DNA of 64,000 bases from Podospora pseudocomata (GCF_035222375.1 NC_085887.1:3819501-3883500), one strand, 5' to 3'; shown: positions 11,078 to 22,653, numbered from the stretch's first letter. Made by a program: numbers and translations. Notes: generated by a model not told the origin, from the sequence alone.

Positions 11078-11656
11078 ATGCCTGAGACAATCATCAAGTC
11101 CGCCAACGCCAAGAAGGATGCCATCAATAAGTTGACGGACAATGGAGTCAACACTCTTGTCGCAACCAGCCTGATTGTGAGCCCGCTTTCACCTTGCTAG
11201 TCTTGGATTCTTGACACTAACAGTGCAAATGTCCAGGAGTCAAAGTTCGACGCTCAAGCTCGTCGTCGTGACGCAATGGCCGGGCAGCCAGAGAACAAGA
11301 AGCCTCGGAAACGGTATGCCGGTGTCTATGTCGACATCGTTGACAAGAATGGAAGAATGGTTGCCAAGGGGACCATTCGTGTGGACTGGGATGAAAACAA
11401 GGGACCTCACATCAATGTCTCCAAAGGCAACGACAAGTTCGCCTTCATCGCCCCTTCTATCCCCAAGACAGATACGGAACTGCAGATCAACCAACAGAAG
11501 GATGCGTTGACGGATGATGTGGAGAAGAACATGAAGAAGGACAAGAACGGCAATCTGATTTCTGAGGCTGCGGCCCTTGGGAAGGCCACTGCGAGATTCT
11601 TGCACAAGGACTTTTGGGATGTGAAGAGCGTCTCGCAGACTGGCAAGCGTCTTTGA
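11078..11656 (+). CDS. Small basic orphan protein, possible toxin-like fold
   Basis: Two exons, 11078-11176 and 11237-11656, give 172 residues; the junction is in phase 0 with GT-AG borders. There is no signal peptide or membrane segment. Residues about 55-65 are very basic (ENKKPRKRYAG). A beta-rich stretch follows (VYVDIVDKNGRMVAKGTI), then VDWDENKGPHINV with a G-P-H-x-N motif, then a Lys-rich helical tail. I do not recognise a named family. The GPHxN strand after a basic Arg/Tyr segment recalls C-terminal nuclease-like domains of bacterial polymorphic toxins, but this is only an impression. A clear TATA box precedes the gene. It lies between the SDR-fold gene and the Gfa-type gene, with no shared function evident. 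Confidence 0.7.
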
Positions 11657-12023
11657 TTTTCTTCGCTTCCTCTAACACTCCGACCTCGACCCCCGTCTTT
11701 TTTGCATTTAGTACTAGTACACACGGTAGACCATGATTTTTATAGGCGTTAAATGGCACTTTACATCTTTACAAGTTTTGAATCGGGCAGTGGACATGCC
11801 ATAATGTAAGGAAAAGAAAAAGAAAAACGAAAAAGCAAAAACGAAAACGAGAGCCAAAGACACGCAAGATAAGCTCGACAGTGGCCCTGCCCGCTGTGAA
11901 AGACAAAAAAGCAAAGCTTGGTTTCAAACGTCATATCTTTTCCTCTCTACCACAACACCACCGCCCCATTCATAATCTATAGACTATACCCCCCGGTTGG
12001 CCCCCCCTTTTCCTCCTCTCAAG
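11657..12023. other. Convergent intergenic region
   Basis: 3' UTR space between the 172-residue protein gene and the minus-strand Gfa-type gene. An A-rich segment at about 11810-11855 is the only feature. Confidence 0.5.
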
Positions 12024-12596
12024 TCAAGCCGCCGCAGGCAACTTCCCATTCTTCCTCCCCGTCCAAGCAGCAATCGCATCCATCAACGGCGGACTCAAAC
12101 TATCATACGTCTCTAAACCTAACTCCCTAAACCTCGCCCTCACCTCCCCAATCTTGGCCGGATCAAACCCCTGCTCAATAACACTGCTCACAAAAGCCGC
12201 AAACTGCGGCTCCTGCCACCCCTCCTCCTCGCTCAACTCAGCATGCACAAAATCCAGTCCGTAGAACGGATGCTCCTTCTCAATCCTCCCGTACAGATGA
12301 GTCCCGCATTCCTTGCAGGCGTACCGCTGAATGACGGCCGACTCGTCCACAATGACTAGCTTGTCCCCGTTGGCGGTGACGGAGAGCTCGTTGCGGGGCA
12401 CGACGCCGACGATGGAGAAGAGGGCGCCGGCGGGCTTCCAGCATTTGGAGCAGCCGCAGGCGTGGTTGTGAGCGACGTTGGTGGTGAGGGTGATCTCGAC
12501 GGGGGAGGAGGGGCAGAGGCATTTGAGGGTGCCGCCAGGGAACGAGCCCGAGCCGGGGGTGATGCCGTTGTCGAGGAGGGGGTGTAGAGAGACCAT
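12024..12596 (-). CDS. Gfa/CENP-V-type protein (S-(hydroxymethyl)glutathione synthase-like)
   Basis: Single exon of 190 residues. It has the Gfa fold pattern of zinc cysteines: KCLC near residue 27, CGCSKCW near 48, and ACKECGTH near 95. The Gly-rich start ([12 protein letters not shown]) is typical of fungal Gfa proteins, which are about 190 residues long, so it appears complete. Family members bind glutathione and were proposed to help condense it with formaldehyde; whether this is an enzyme or only a carrier is debated for the family. It is probably cytosolic. Its 3' end faces the small orphan gene. Confidence 0.88.
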   Translation of the reverse strand: MVSLHPLLDNGITPGSGSFPGGTLKCLCPSSPVEITLTTNVAHNHACGCSKCWKPAGALFSIVGVVPRNELSVTANGDKLVIVDESAVIQRYACKECGTHLYGRIEKEHPFYGLDFVHAELSEEEGWQEPQFAAFVSSVIEQGFDPAKIGEVRARFRELGLETYDSLSPPLMDAIAAWTGRKNGKLPAAA

Positions 12597-13290
12597 TCTA
12601 TCTGGTGATGTTAATGTTGATAATTGTTGTTCACAGGTTAAGTTGGTGCTGAGAGAGGATGATATCCCAACTTAAAAACAAACGGGCAACAACCCCGTCT
12701 TTATAGTTACCTTGCACGCTGCCAGGACATCAAAAAGAAACGGCCATAGTTCAACTACCGAAATACCGAACATCCCCTTCAGATCCAGGACCGAATTATC
12801 CGGCAGGGCGCAAAAGCTCACCACGCAACCTCCTTTTCCCCCCTGATGCATGGCTTGAGGTTGTGTTGCCTCCCGTCCCTGGCCGCTTATCTCTCTGCCC
12901 CTTTTACCCCAACAACTCGGTCCCCTCAAACCCCTTTTTTGCCTTGTCCCGCCGCCCATGCGTAACCTTCCATTCTCCTGCCGTGTACGGTATTCTAATT
13001 GCAACACCTCTCCCTCCCCGGCAAAACTCTCGCGCTGCGGTGACCAAAGATCACGCAATTCGCTAGAGCCTCGCAGATACCGAGACGTCACCGAGATCTC
13101 CTTATCTTGGCTCACCTCCCCCGGCGCCGTCTTGACAACAGTCAACACCAAACGCAATAAGAAACTGTAATGTAAATAAAATAAAAATGTGCTCAATTGG
13201 TATGTGGTAGACCCTTCTTTTGACACCCAACGCCATAGACAAGACACGAGACAATGCAGCAACACCAATCCGCCCCCTTTCCTTCATCCA
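12597..13290. other. Intergenic between Gfa-type gene and HAS1 3' end
   Basis: 5' flank of the minus-strand Gfa-type gene and the 3' UTR of HAS1. No coding sequence or repeat seen. Confidence 0.5.
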
Positions 13291-15112
13291 TTACCTCCGC
13301 TCCTGCTTAGGTTGGCTGCCGTACGGCCTTCTCCCTTGTGGCTTCTTATCCCTGCTCATGCTGGCTGACAGAGTAATGTCAACCCTTGGTGGCGTAGCAA
13401 AACCGAAGCTCTGTTCAATATTTGTCAGCTTATGACCCAAAGGGCGCGAAAATGTCACGACAAGAACGTACCTTGGCCACCTTGACGAGATCCAACTTGT
13501 GGATGTCAAATACACTGCGCAGACTGTGCGAGGCATAAGCATGGAGATACGACCGGTAACCGTCCTTGGCGCTCTGGTTGAGGTAGTAGTTGCTGCCAAT
13601 GAGCTTCTCCAGCTGAGACTGCACGTTGAGGATCTTATTCTTGGGGAAATCGTACTCGACGACGGGGACCTTGGCAGCCTTGAGATGGGCCAAGAAACCA
13701 AGCTCGCAGGGCTGCAAGAAGAGGAGCGACCGACCCTTGGTGTTGTTGCCACGGGCTGTACGGCCGACACGGTGAATGTAGTCGCGAGGATCATCAGGAG
13801 GGTCGAACTGGACGATCCAATCAACAGCGGGGATATCGAGACCACGAGCAGCAACGTCCGTGCAGATCAGGGTACCCTGTGTGGCGTTGCAGAACTCAAA
13901 GAAGGTGTTGGTGCGCTTCTGCTGCTTCTGCTTGCCGTGGAGATCAAGGACCGGCAGGTCAATGTACTGCAAAAGTTCGCTGTAGTACTTGACCGAGTTG
14001 CAAGACGAGAAGAAAACGATAACCTTCTTCTTGGACATCTTCTTGAGGAAAGAGAACAAGAGGAGGAAACGCTTGTCGGCATCGACAATGACGTAGCCTT
14101 GGTCGACGCCTTCCACTGTGCTGTACTGCTTCTCCTCGTCAACGTTGATGTAGAGGGGTCCGGGCCGGAGAGATATCCTGGCAAGATCCTCGACCTTGGT
14201 TGTTTGTGTGGCGGAGAAGAGCATAGTCTGGCGCTCATCCTTGGGGAGAATCTTGACAATCTGGCGCATTTCATCCTCGAAACCAATCTCGAGAATACGG
14301 TCGGCCTCGTCGATAATCAGGGACTTGAGGTTCTTGAAGACGAAGGGCGTGTTCTGGAGATGATCGAGCAGTCTACCGGGGGTAGCAATGAGCAGATTGA
14401 CACCCTTCCCGAGCTTGTCGGCCTCAGCCCTGCGGTTTGCGCCACCAATGCACACACCATCTGGAGATTTGGTTAGTCTCCTCCCACAAAAATCTCAGTC
14501 TTTGTTAGTGGACGTACAGGTCTGAGAGTGGTGCTTCATCAACTCGCGCGCAACACCAAAGATCTGCAGGGCCAGCTCGCGAGTGGGGGTCACCACAATG
14601 ACACCAGTTCCGTTTCTTGGCTTGAAGCGCAACGAGTGCAGCATCTCAATGGCGGGAATCAAGAAAGCAAGAGTCTTTCCGGAACCTGTCTTGGCCGCTC
14701 CCAGAACATCCTTGCCGGCGAGAAGTGGCGGGATGCCCCGTCTCTGAATCTCGGTCATCTTTGTGAAACCCATCTCCTCGATCGCCTTCATCGTCCTTTC
14801 GGAGAGGTTGAGCTGGGCGAAGTCGGTCGCGTTGGTGTCGAGCCCGGGGGCAATCAGGGGTGCATCGGCCTTGGGGGGTGTCAGGTCGCTGCTGCCATTC
14901 TGGTCATCGTCCTCGTCCTCGGAGTCGTCTTTGGTGGAAGCAGCCTCGACTTCCTCGTCGGCAACAGACTCGGGCGCAACGGGGGCATCCTCGATCTCAG
15001 CATCTTCGCTTTCCTCGGGGGTCGGGTCTCTCTTGGCTTTCTTGACCTTCTTGGTGACCGAAGTCTTCTCGGACTTGAGCTTGCGCTTCTTGCTGGTGGG
15101 ATCGGAGGCCAT
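13291..15112 (-). CDS. HAS1: ATP-dependent DEAD-box RNA helicase Has1
   Basis: A nucleolar helicase needed to process 35S pre-rRNA and assemble both ribosomal subunits. Exons read 15112-14518, 14460-13472 and 13410-13291, giving 567 residues (fungal Has1 is about 500-600). The N-terminus is acidic and Lys-rich, suited to nucleolar location. Motifs in order: Q motif FTKMTEIQ, motif [10 protein letters not shown] (about 138-147), Ia PTRELA, a [18 protein letters not shown] segment formed across intron 1 and specific to Has1, motif II DEAD (about 250), motif III SAT, and motif [11 protein letters not shown]. The last 40 residues after intron 2 are basic ([13 protein letters not shown]). All catalytic residues are present. 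The ATG at 15112 begins the usual Lys-rich head. Confidence 0.96.
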
Positions 15113-15434
15113 GGTTGCGGTGTTTGCGGGTTGACGATTGGTGATGCAGGTAATCGCAATCAACAGCTGGTCGCTCACAGGGTTCCGTTCAATTGTTGCT
15201 GGCCGATTTTTTTTCTGCCTTTGAGCTTATCTCGTCAACTGATAGCGGGCTGGCCCAGGCCCAATCCCTGCACATTGACCTGGGCTGTGGCACGTGCCAC
15301 TCAGCACAAGTCCCGCCTCAGCTGCGTCTCCCGCTCACATGGGATGGCTCGGTCAATCATTTCACCGGTAGCCGGCGGGGTTGGGTGCCGCGCTGGACCG
15401 TGCGCTCAGGCTTTCCTGGGATGCCATACAGTAA

Positions 15435-15626
15435 ACAAAATAACTGGCACTGCAAGTCAGTGAAACCTTCAATGATTCAATTTACACCTTTTCATATACA
15501 AAATAGGCATCTTGACTATCTTTAAATGTCTCTCAACCATCACTTAAGGTCTATGAAGAATTTTCAAGGCCTATCAACCATCCTTCGAGGAACAGTTCAG
15601 TGTTTTTGCAGTGCCAGTTATTTTGT
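15435..15626. repeat. Candidate MITE with perfect 21-bp terminal inverted repeats
   Basis: Bases 15435-15455 are the exact reverse complement of 15606-15626 (core AATAACTGGCACTGCAA). The 150 bp between them is AT-richer than the flanks and non-coding. The size and arrangement fit a miniature inverted-repeat transposable element, perhaps a Tc1/mariner or pogo derivative. Immediately outside the arms the sequences differ, and I see no clean target-site duplication, so the true ends are uncertain. Confidence 0.55.
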
Positions 15627-17056
15627 CCACAAGTGATGCCCTTATGTCAGCACGTCACTGCAACCTTAATCTGGGTGCCGTGTGTGGGGTTGGGTCTTCC
15701 AATGACTTCGATCCGGCAAATGATCGACTTCTTCGGCTACGGAAAATGCCCGAACACAACGTCAAAGGAGAAGAGAAGCAGAGACACTGACAGAAACTGA
15801 CTGACAGAAACTGGGGACGCCCGCCGACCGGGAACGGGGGAACTCCCCCAATATCGCTTGCGTCGCTTGTCCAGGCTACTACCGATGCCTCTCAGAACAA
15901 GTAATGATTGTCTCGTTACCAGCTTCCTCAACCTCTTCTCCTGCAGCGCGAGGTTGCTTTTGTTATATTACCCAGCGAGGCACAGAGAGGCACTGGCGCC
16001 CTGAAGGGGTCCTTTGGGTGCTGGGATTTGAATCCAAGCTCTCGTCTTGGAGTGCCAGTCAATTTCATGCCGTCTTTCTCACCTCGCCAAGTGGCCAGCC
16101 TAACTCACCTCGTCAACGCAGGGCAGCATTTACTTCGGGGACTATCGGTCTTTGTATCTCAAGTGTGGTCTTGTCTCTGACCTCGTTCCGGGTTTCGCTC
16201 TTCGGATCCAGATTCGGCCGTCTGAGGTTCACGACGTCTGCTTTGTCTTTACAACTTGCTCGCTCTTTGCGTATCATTTTCAATTTATCCACTGTTAAAA
16301 ATAAACAGTAGATATCTTGGGGTTACATACACATTGCCAGTAGTCTGGCTGCTATGGTCTGACTGGAACACTGGGTCTCTACTACGCTACCTATCCACAT
16401 ACATCCATACCAGCCAACCTTAGCTCCCCAACCTATACTTACACATGCGTCCAATGCGGGCAAAAGTCGGCAACCTCTGGGTTTGGCATCATGGACCGAC
16501 GGCATGGAGCACGAAGAATTCAACCCAACCAGACGCCACAGACGGAGAAAGCTACCGGAGAAGCCGCAAGAAACACGGGGGTAGACGTCACCAAGCCTGC
16601 CGTGGCTGTCAGGGGCTGATGACTGATGGCTCTGCAAGCTGAAAATTCCTGCTTTGCCAACCCACTCAACCCCCCTTCTCGGCCAACCTTTACAGACTAG
16701 CTTGCGGACCGAAGGGGTAGGTGGGAATACGATCACTTCGACCTGGGGAGTTCTCTAGGGGCGTCCAAAACAAAAGGTCTCCATGCTGGCTGGCAGAACC
16801 TGTCCCTCATTCGTGCGTCTGAGCGGCGTTGTACAGTCGTACGGGGGGGCTCAGACAGTCAGACAGACACGGCCCAACCCGAGCCATGTAGCATCGTCGG
16901 CGTCACGAGTGACGCTTTTGGGAGATGGTTGGCAGCACGGCAAGTAGCTGCATGTCATGGTCTTTGTGGGGAAAGGATGCGCAGAAAGTGAGCATGGTCT
17001 GTTTCTGGATACCAATTCATATCCCAGGGTTCCTACCTTCCTCGAACTTATCAGGG

Positions 17057-17112
17057 GGCAATATCGGCGTCATTATGTTCTGCAGAAGGTGGTCGACGGC
17101 AATATCGGCGTC
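17057..17112. repeat. 15-bp direct repeat pair
   Basis: GGCAATATCGGCGTC occurs at 17057-17071 and again at 17098-17112, 41 bp from start to start. It lies about 235-290 bp before the secreted-protein gene, so it could be part of its promoter. Confidence 0.6.
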
Positions 17113-17198
17113 GTAGTCTGCCCAATCTGTTGGGTGATGGGACCAGGAAAGGCAGGTGTTATTCCTTGAGGTTGGCTTCAAGTCTGGAAACTGGTAAC

Positions 17199-17205
17199 TA
17201 TAAAG
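17199..17205 (+). promoter_or_regulatory. TATA box of the secreted cysteine-rich protein gene
   Basis: TATAAAG lies 140 bp before the ATG at 17345, at a spacing like that of the 11.1-kb gene. Confidence 0.5.
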
Positions 17206-17344
17206 AGTCCCAGGTTTTCCGTTCCTCTGGGACTTGATCGACAGCGGCTCTCTCAGATCCAAACTTTCAACGGAAGCATCCTCCAACCTCTTCTTTGATT
17301 TCAGTATCACATCATCTCTCTTGTGTCACTTCATCTCATACAAC

Positions 17345-18002
17345 ATGAAGGTCTCTTTCCTCACCACTCTCTTCCTGGGCGTCGTCCTCGCTCTCGAGAC
17401 TCCTGTTCTCGAAAGACGGGCACGTGCCGGTACCCTTCGCAAATTCAACGGCGCCGCTCCCCCTCCTCGTGCTGCCAAAGTCCCCTCCAGCGCTCCCGCC
17501 GGCTACAAGACAAGCGTGGCCACAGCCAACGTTAAGCTGTCAACCGACTCACTCACTCCTGCCACCCTCCGCCGCAGGGAGGACCAGGTGGAGAGCCGTC
17601 AAGTTTCTGCCAGTGATTTCTTTGAATGCTACAATGCCGTATGCTCCCTCACCCCCCCTGCCCGTGCAACACACTCTGTACTGACATCCCCCTCAGAACC
17701 CCGCCCCCCGACCCCAAGACTGCGACGTAATCGTCGACCAAGTCTCCAGCTCCAATGACCTGCTCATCGTCTCGGCCAGCTCGTGTCTTGTCTTCTCTTT
17801 TGGCACCTGCCAGGCCTTCTTCTGCAGCTTGTGCACCACCCTGACGACAGACACCAACTTTATCGCCGATCAGCTCGATATTGTTGATGCGCTGTGTGTT
17901 GAGGGCGGGCAGACGGGATCGATTGTGGGCGAGGATGCCCCTCAGTGGGATGCCGGGTTTACTTATGCTGGGGCTGGGTTGCCTTTTTATGATGTTTGCT
18001 GA
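17345..18002 (+). CDS. Small secreted cysteine-containing protein
   Basis: Two exons, 17345-17638 and 17697-18002, give 199 residues; the junction is phase 0. Residues 1-16 (MKVSFLTTLFLGVVLA) form a standard signal peptide, followed by a Lys/Arg-rich region with dibasic sites (ERRAR, LRRRED), so a propeptide cleaved by a Kex2-type protease is likely. The mature C-terminal part has eight cysteines: one in FFECYNA, the others in DCD, SSCL, TCQ, FCS, LCT, LCVE and the final DVC. That would allow four disulfides. I do not recognise a family. Size, secretion signal and even cysteine count fit a fungal effector or secreted defence-type protein, which is inference. Confidence 0.8.
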
Positions 18003-19282
18003 GTTGGCGGTGGACTCGGGATCGTGTAAGATTGCGATTTAGGGGGTCCCGTGCTGCCTTCGGGTGAGACGTTTGAATCTTTGTTTAAAGGTTTTGTGCT
18101 ATTTAGATCTCTGCATGGTGGTGTTGGCCAGTCATTTCCGGTATATGAGGTACCTCTGTAGCTTTGGTAGCACGTTAGACAATGAGGAAGAAATTTGTGT
18201 TGAGCATGTAGGCTGAAATAGTTGTGTCATGCTCCGGGTGTCTCCAATAGAATTTCCGAACACTATCTACCTGTTCTACCCTACCCGTCAGACTAGGTAT
18301 GATTTCATATATTCCTGTTCGATGAAGCGCCAATACCTCACCCTCTAACCCAATACACCTTTGAAAATCAAACAAACCCAGAAAGTTTGTCATGACAAGA
18401 CTCCAAGAGGAATCAAAACGGACATTTCAAACTTCTAACAGGGACTCGGACTATGCATTGAGCTCGGAAAATGAAAAGCCTTATCTATATACCTGCGCGG
18501 GTGACAGCTGAGAGATCATGTGGTGTTCGCCTTGATCCCATGGCCTATTCAGATGGGGTTAAGCTTCAATCCGATCCTCCTGCTGGAGTCAATAGCAAGA
18601 TAAGGCGGCCAGGGACAAATGGTGAACTTGAGAACCCATGTCGGGAAGCAAGAGAAGTGGTCAATCTTTTCTTGATCAGACATTGATTCTAATCAATGAC
18701 GGGAGAAACACCTAGGTCCAAATAGTTGTATCAACGGACTACCTAGATCCCTAAGGTAAGTAGCTTATAGATGATTCCCAGGAAATACTTGAAATCACGG
18801 AGTCATGACGACTGCCTATTCAGACGATGTTCCTGTGCCCTATTTAGCGCCACTGAACCAGGATCTGAAAAATTCCATTCCTTCCACTGGGCATTCCTTT
18901 TATCACCGAGACCGCCTCGGCGACTTGTGTTACCCTGATCGATGCAAATGAGGGGATTTCACCCTCAACTGTGGCTTGCACAGACGTCGACATCCGCATA
19001 TCCCCACCTTGGTGTGTGACTGCCATGGGATTTGATAGGACAGATGGTTCAATATGTGGCTTCCTCCACCGGCCGGCAGGTGATGAGTCCATCCTAATTT
19101 TGTGTGTATCGTATCAAAAAGCGCATATGCAATACTCCATGTTTGGATGGATGGGGAAAGCGCGGGCTGGTGTCCGGAAGTGTCTGGACTAGATCCTTCG
19201 AGGTAGGTCGAGTGGTGGTCTATATGCCTTCAGAATCCCCTGATTCCCACCTTTCTTTCGTCCACCACACTCCAGCGTCACA
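18003..19282. other. Intergenic before the P450 gene
   Basis: About 1.3 kb with no recognisable gene, RNA or repeat. Base composition is more AT-rich than the neighbouring coding DNA. Confidence 0.5.
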
Positions 19283-20827
19283 ATGGAAGCTTCGTTACTC
19301 AAATCCACCTGGCCAACCATGGCTGGCGCCGTCCTCCTTTCCTTGGTTGGTTACTTCCTCCTTCGCGCCATCTACAACCTCTACTTCCACCCCCTCAAAG
19401 ACATCCCCGGTCCCAAATCATGGTCCGCCACTCGCCTGCCCTACATCTGGGCTCTCCTTCGCGGGACCTTCGTCCATGATATCCAGAAGCTCCACCGCAA
19501 ATACGGCCCAGTCTTGAGAATCGCACCCAATGAGTTGACATTTACGCACCCATCTGCCTGGAATGACATACTGCAATCCCATCACGGAAGGCCGCCGTTT
19601 CCCAAAGATCCGACTTGGTGGACTACGCAGCGTGTCCACACCGAGGGCTTGCTCACAGCTCTCAACCACGAGACACACGCCCGCATGAGAAAGGCCTTGA
19701 CCCCGGGCTTCACCACCCGCGCTTTGCGGTCTCAGGAACCAATCATCCAACGCTACGTCAACTTGCTTGTCGAGCGTCTTTCCGAAATGATCGACTCCCC
19801 ATCCTCAGGCGAAAAAGATAACAAAGGTGTGGCCAAGGCGGAGGTAGATATCAGCCCCTGGTTCAACTTTGTGACCTTTGACATCTTTGGCGATCTTGCT
19901 TTTGGTGAGAGCTTCCACTGCCTGGAGAACAGCAAATATCACCCCTGGGTGGCCATTCTCTTCCACACGCCCGCAATGGCAACCAAGGTTGCTGCGGCGA
20001 GGTTCTACCCCTGGCTGGAGTCTGCTTTGTTCAAGCTCATACCTCCATCGCTCAGGAAGATGCAACGGGATCACTGGGGGCAGGTGGTGGAGAGGGTGGC
20101 CAGGAGGATGAATTATGAGGTGGAGAGGGAGGATATTATGAGTCCCATTCTGCGAGGAAACACCAAGAACGAGATGTCGCTAGATGATATCAACGGGTCG
20201 TTTATGGCGCTTGTGATTGCTGGCAGCGAGACTACTGCGACGGCGTTGACGGGTATGATGAATTATCTGGTCCAGAACCCGCAGTATTTGAAGAAAGTAA
20301 CGGACGAAGTCAGAGGGCTCGGCGACGATGGGAGGGAGATCACGCTGGACTCGCTACGGGAGCTGAAGTGGCTGAATGCAGTGCTGACCGAGGCGTTGAG
20401 GTTGTGCACGCCTATACCTTGGATCTTGCCGAGACGGGTGCCAGATGCGGGTGGGGTGGTGGCGGGAGTGACACTGCCGGGTCAGACGTTGGTGTCGATC
20501 CAGGCGTATGCTATGCAACGGGATCCCAATTACTGGCGCAGTGCTGATGAGTTCTTGCCCGAGAGATGGTTACCTGATGCCTCCAAGCCAGAGTCGGAAT
20601 TCTATACAGACAAGAGAGAGGCATTCCAACCGTTCAGCATGGGACCGAGAATCTGTCTCGGGATTCACCTGGCTTGGGCCGAGATGCGGTTGATCACAAC
20701 CAAGCTGCTGAGGGCGTTTGATTTTGAAGCGGTCGAGGGGAAAAGGCTCGAGTGGGAGAGCCTAAAGACTTTCATGTTGGTTGAGAGGAAGCCCGTGGTT
20801 GTGAGGATGCGACATGCCTCTCATTGA
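19283..20827 (+). CDS. Cytochrome P450 monooxygenase
   Basis: Intronless gene of 514 residues, normal for a microsomal fungal P450. Residues about 10-30 form the ER membrane anchor, followed by the Pro-rich hinge PLKDIPGP. The I-helix oxygen-binding block AGSETTATALTG is near residues 313-324. The K-helix ExxR is EALR near 371. PERW is present, and the haem loop FSMGPRICLG places the haem-ligand cysteine at about C458. All essential motifs are intact. Overall similarity is to the CYP group that includes the trichothecene isotrichodermin C-15 hydroxylase type; the substrate cannot be told from sequence. No terpene synthase, PKS or NRPS lies nearby, so it may act in xenobiotic or general secondary metabolism. 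Confidence 0.95.
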   Translation: MEASLLKSTWPTMAGAVLLSLVGYFLLRAIYNLYFHPLKDIPGPKSWSATRLPYIWALLRGTFVHDIQKLHRKYGPVLRIAPNELTFTHPSAWNDILQSHHGRPPFPKDPTWWTTQRVHTEGLLTALNHETHARMRKALTPGFTTRALRSQEPIIQRYVNLLVERLSEMIDSPSSGEKDNKGVAKAEVDISPWFNFVTFDIFGDLAFGESFHCLENSKYHPWVAILFHTPAMATKVAAARFYPWLESALFKLIPPSLRKMQRDHWGQVVERVARRMNYEVEREDIMSPILRGNTKNEMSLDDINGSFMALVIAGSETTATALTGMMNYLVQNPQYLKKVTDEVRGLGDDGREITLDSLRELKWLNAVLTEALRLCTPIPWILPRRVPDAGGVVAGVTLPGQTLVSIQAYAMQRDPNYWRSADEFLPERWLPDASKPESEFYTDKREAFQPFSMGPRICLGIHLAWAEMRLITTKLLRAFDFEAVEGKRLEWESLKTFMLVERKPVVVRMRHASH

Positions 20828-22653
20828 TGATGATAGCTCTGTTACCTTGATGGACGGTTAATGGAGGGGCAGCGATAAGTGTTATCGATTAGGTAGCCTA
20901 TCTTGATTATCTCACCTAGGCCAATAAATGCAACCTGCAAGGGACAACAATTGTCACTCTGTCTCCAATCAATTCAGGGGAAAGGATCAGATGACCGGTC
21001 GAACTCGTGATGGCATCACTGCCAACGCACTGTTTTCATTCTTTTTTTTCTTTTTTTCTTTTTTTTATAGTGTATTAATGCTGGGAAACAACCAGCAACC
21101 CCACAGCTGAGCTTCAGCCAAACAAACCCCCACACCAACACGGCGGTGTATGGAGGGGTGCGGCGCCGAGCCTGATGATCAGCTATTTTTTCTCCATTGC
21201 CAATGTCGATGGTCACGAGACGAAGGCCTATTTTTTTCTCTTCAGCCGAGCAGAAAGAGAAGTTTTCACCTTATTTCTGGATTGGGCTGACATAATAACC
21301 GGCTTTCCCGAGTTGGCCTTCCTAGAGTACATGCCCCACCACCCGTTGGTTGTGTCCACGCCATTATTCACAGCGAAGTTCTCGAACCCATCACGAGACT
21401 GTCGAACAGAGAGAAAGCCAATTCTTCTGTCCACGTTCTTACGGAAGGGGGATGCATGCTACTGGCTGGTCAGCTGGCGGCGTTTTGGCGCAGCTTGGCA
21501 TTTGGCGGGGTGAAACTTTAGACATCTTCAAATGCCTTGAGTCCCGGAAACGCGGCGGAGACAACGGTAACTGCGAGCGGATCTTCGTCGACATCCCTGG
21601 AGCCATTCCGACTTCAGCCGGCGGAAACGGGACACAAGGGTGCACAGCAGATGTCGAACTTTGAAGAGAGAGAGAAAGCATTGATTAAAACATGCCTACC
21701 TATCCGTAAAGTAGAGACAACCGTCCAGTGAGAGCTTCCCGGTTCCAGGTGCTCTCTCTCGGACAACCGGCTTGCTAAGGATATCTACCAGGAGGATACC
21801 TTGAGGTATCACGTCACTTAATGGCCACTGGCCACCTTCAGCTAGGGTCCAGCCATAGAGCGGTCTGTAATTGAAAAAACGAAACATCCTCAGCCCACCT
21901 GCTGCTGCCCGGACACCTGCTGTAGTCGCTGTGGACCAGCATCCATCTGCCAGGTCGGGCCCATCCGGCGGGGTCCCGTGCTTGGCCCTTCCCTCCCTAA
22001 AAGGGCCTGGAACTGTTGGCCGGAAGCGCGCCCCCTGCCCACGCCCCTGCGCTTCCCCAAAGCCCCAAGCCTTGTGCCCTGGGAATTCCGATGTGACAGC
22101 ATCCTTTTCTTTGGTCCAATTCTGCAACAAATTGAATCGTGCTCCCCTCCATCTGCTGCCCGAGCTCTCATTTTCTCTCTCTTCCGTAGCCTTTTAGCCA
22201 TCCATCCGCTCGAACCCGACACAACCTGCCCACCTCCCACCAGCCCACCGAGGTGCTATTTTGGCCCTTGACCGGCAGCCGTTGAACACATCCCGCCCCG
22301 TCGCATTCTTTATCGGCTCAGGGTGACGTCGAGATCGGAGAGCCCTCGGCTTCGCTATCTACCAATCTACCACACACACGCACACACACACACACGCACA
22401 CACACAAAACGCACGCACGCGGAAGAGTCACAATCAGTCCATCCGTCAGGTACCTTTTCTACGGCAGACGGCCTTCGATTTCCAGTCTTCCGTGCTTTTA
22501 GCCAAGACGCCCAACGACCTAGCCTCACGCGACCACCCACCCCTTCTATAAGAACGCAGCTGGGACACATCAATTTAGGCCGATACATGTCTCCGCGATT
22601 ACCAGTGCCATTTTCCATTCCATCACACAAATACTGCACAAACAGCAGCAAAA
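20828..22653. other. Long intergenic region and leader of the PFK2 gene
   Basis: It contains a T-rich tract at about 21041-21067, a CA microsatellite at 22371-22421 and a pyrimidine-rich stretch just before the ATG at 22654. Open frames at 21870-22270 on both strands show no motif. A long 5' leader is likely. Confidence 0.5.
22371..22421. repeat. CA microsatellite
   Basis: Imperfect (CA)n with interspersed CG steps, about 235 bp upstream of the PFK2/FBPase2 start and so probably in its leader or promoter. Confidence 0.9.

Larger units (their letters stand above)
15113..17344. other. Long intergenic region, HAS1 to secreted-protein gene
   Basis: About 2.2 kb without a convincing gene. It contains the inverted-repeat element at 15435-15626, a short duplicated tract (CTGACAGAAACTG twice near 15787-15811) and a 15-bp direct repeat at 17057-17071 and 17098-17112. 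Open frames at 15904-16311 lack any recognisable motif. Confidence 0.5.

Noticed and set aside
13499-14476. 325-codon plus-strand open frame opposite HAS1
   Set aside because: Antisense shadow; Leu/Val/Glu-rich and no motif, while the minus strand has every helicase motif.
16010-16060. tRNA-like T-arm (GGGATTTGAATCC)
   Set aside because: No matching acceptor or anticodon stem could be built on either strand.
15904-16311. Open frames upstream of the secreted-protein gene
   Set aside because: No signal peptide, motif or splice support; composition like the surrounding non-coding DNA.
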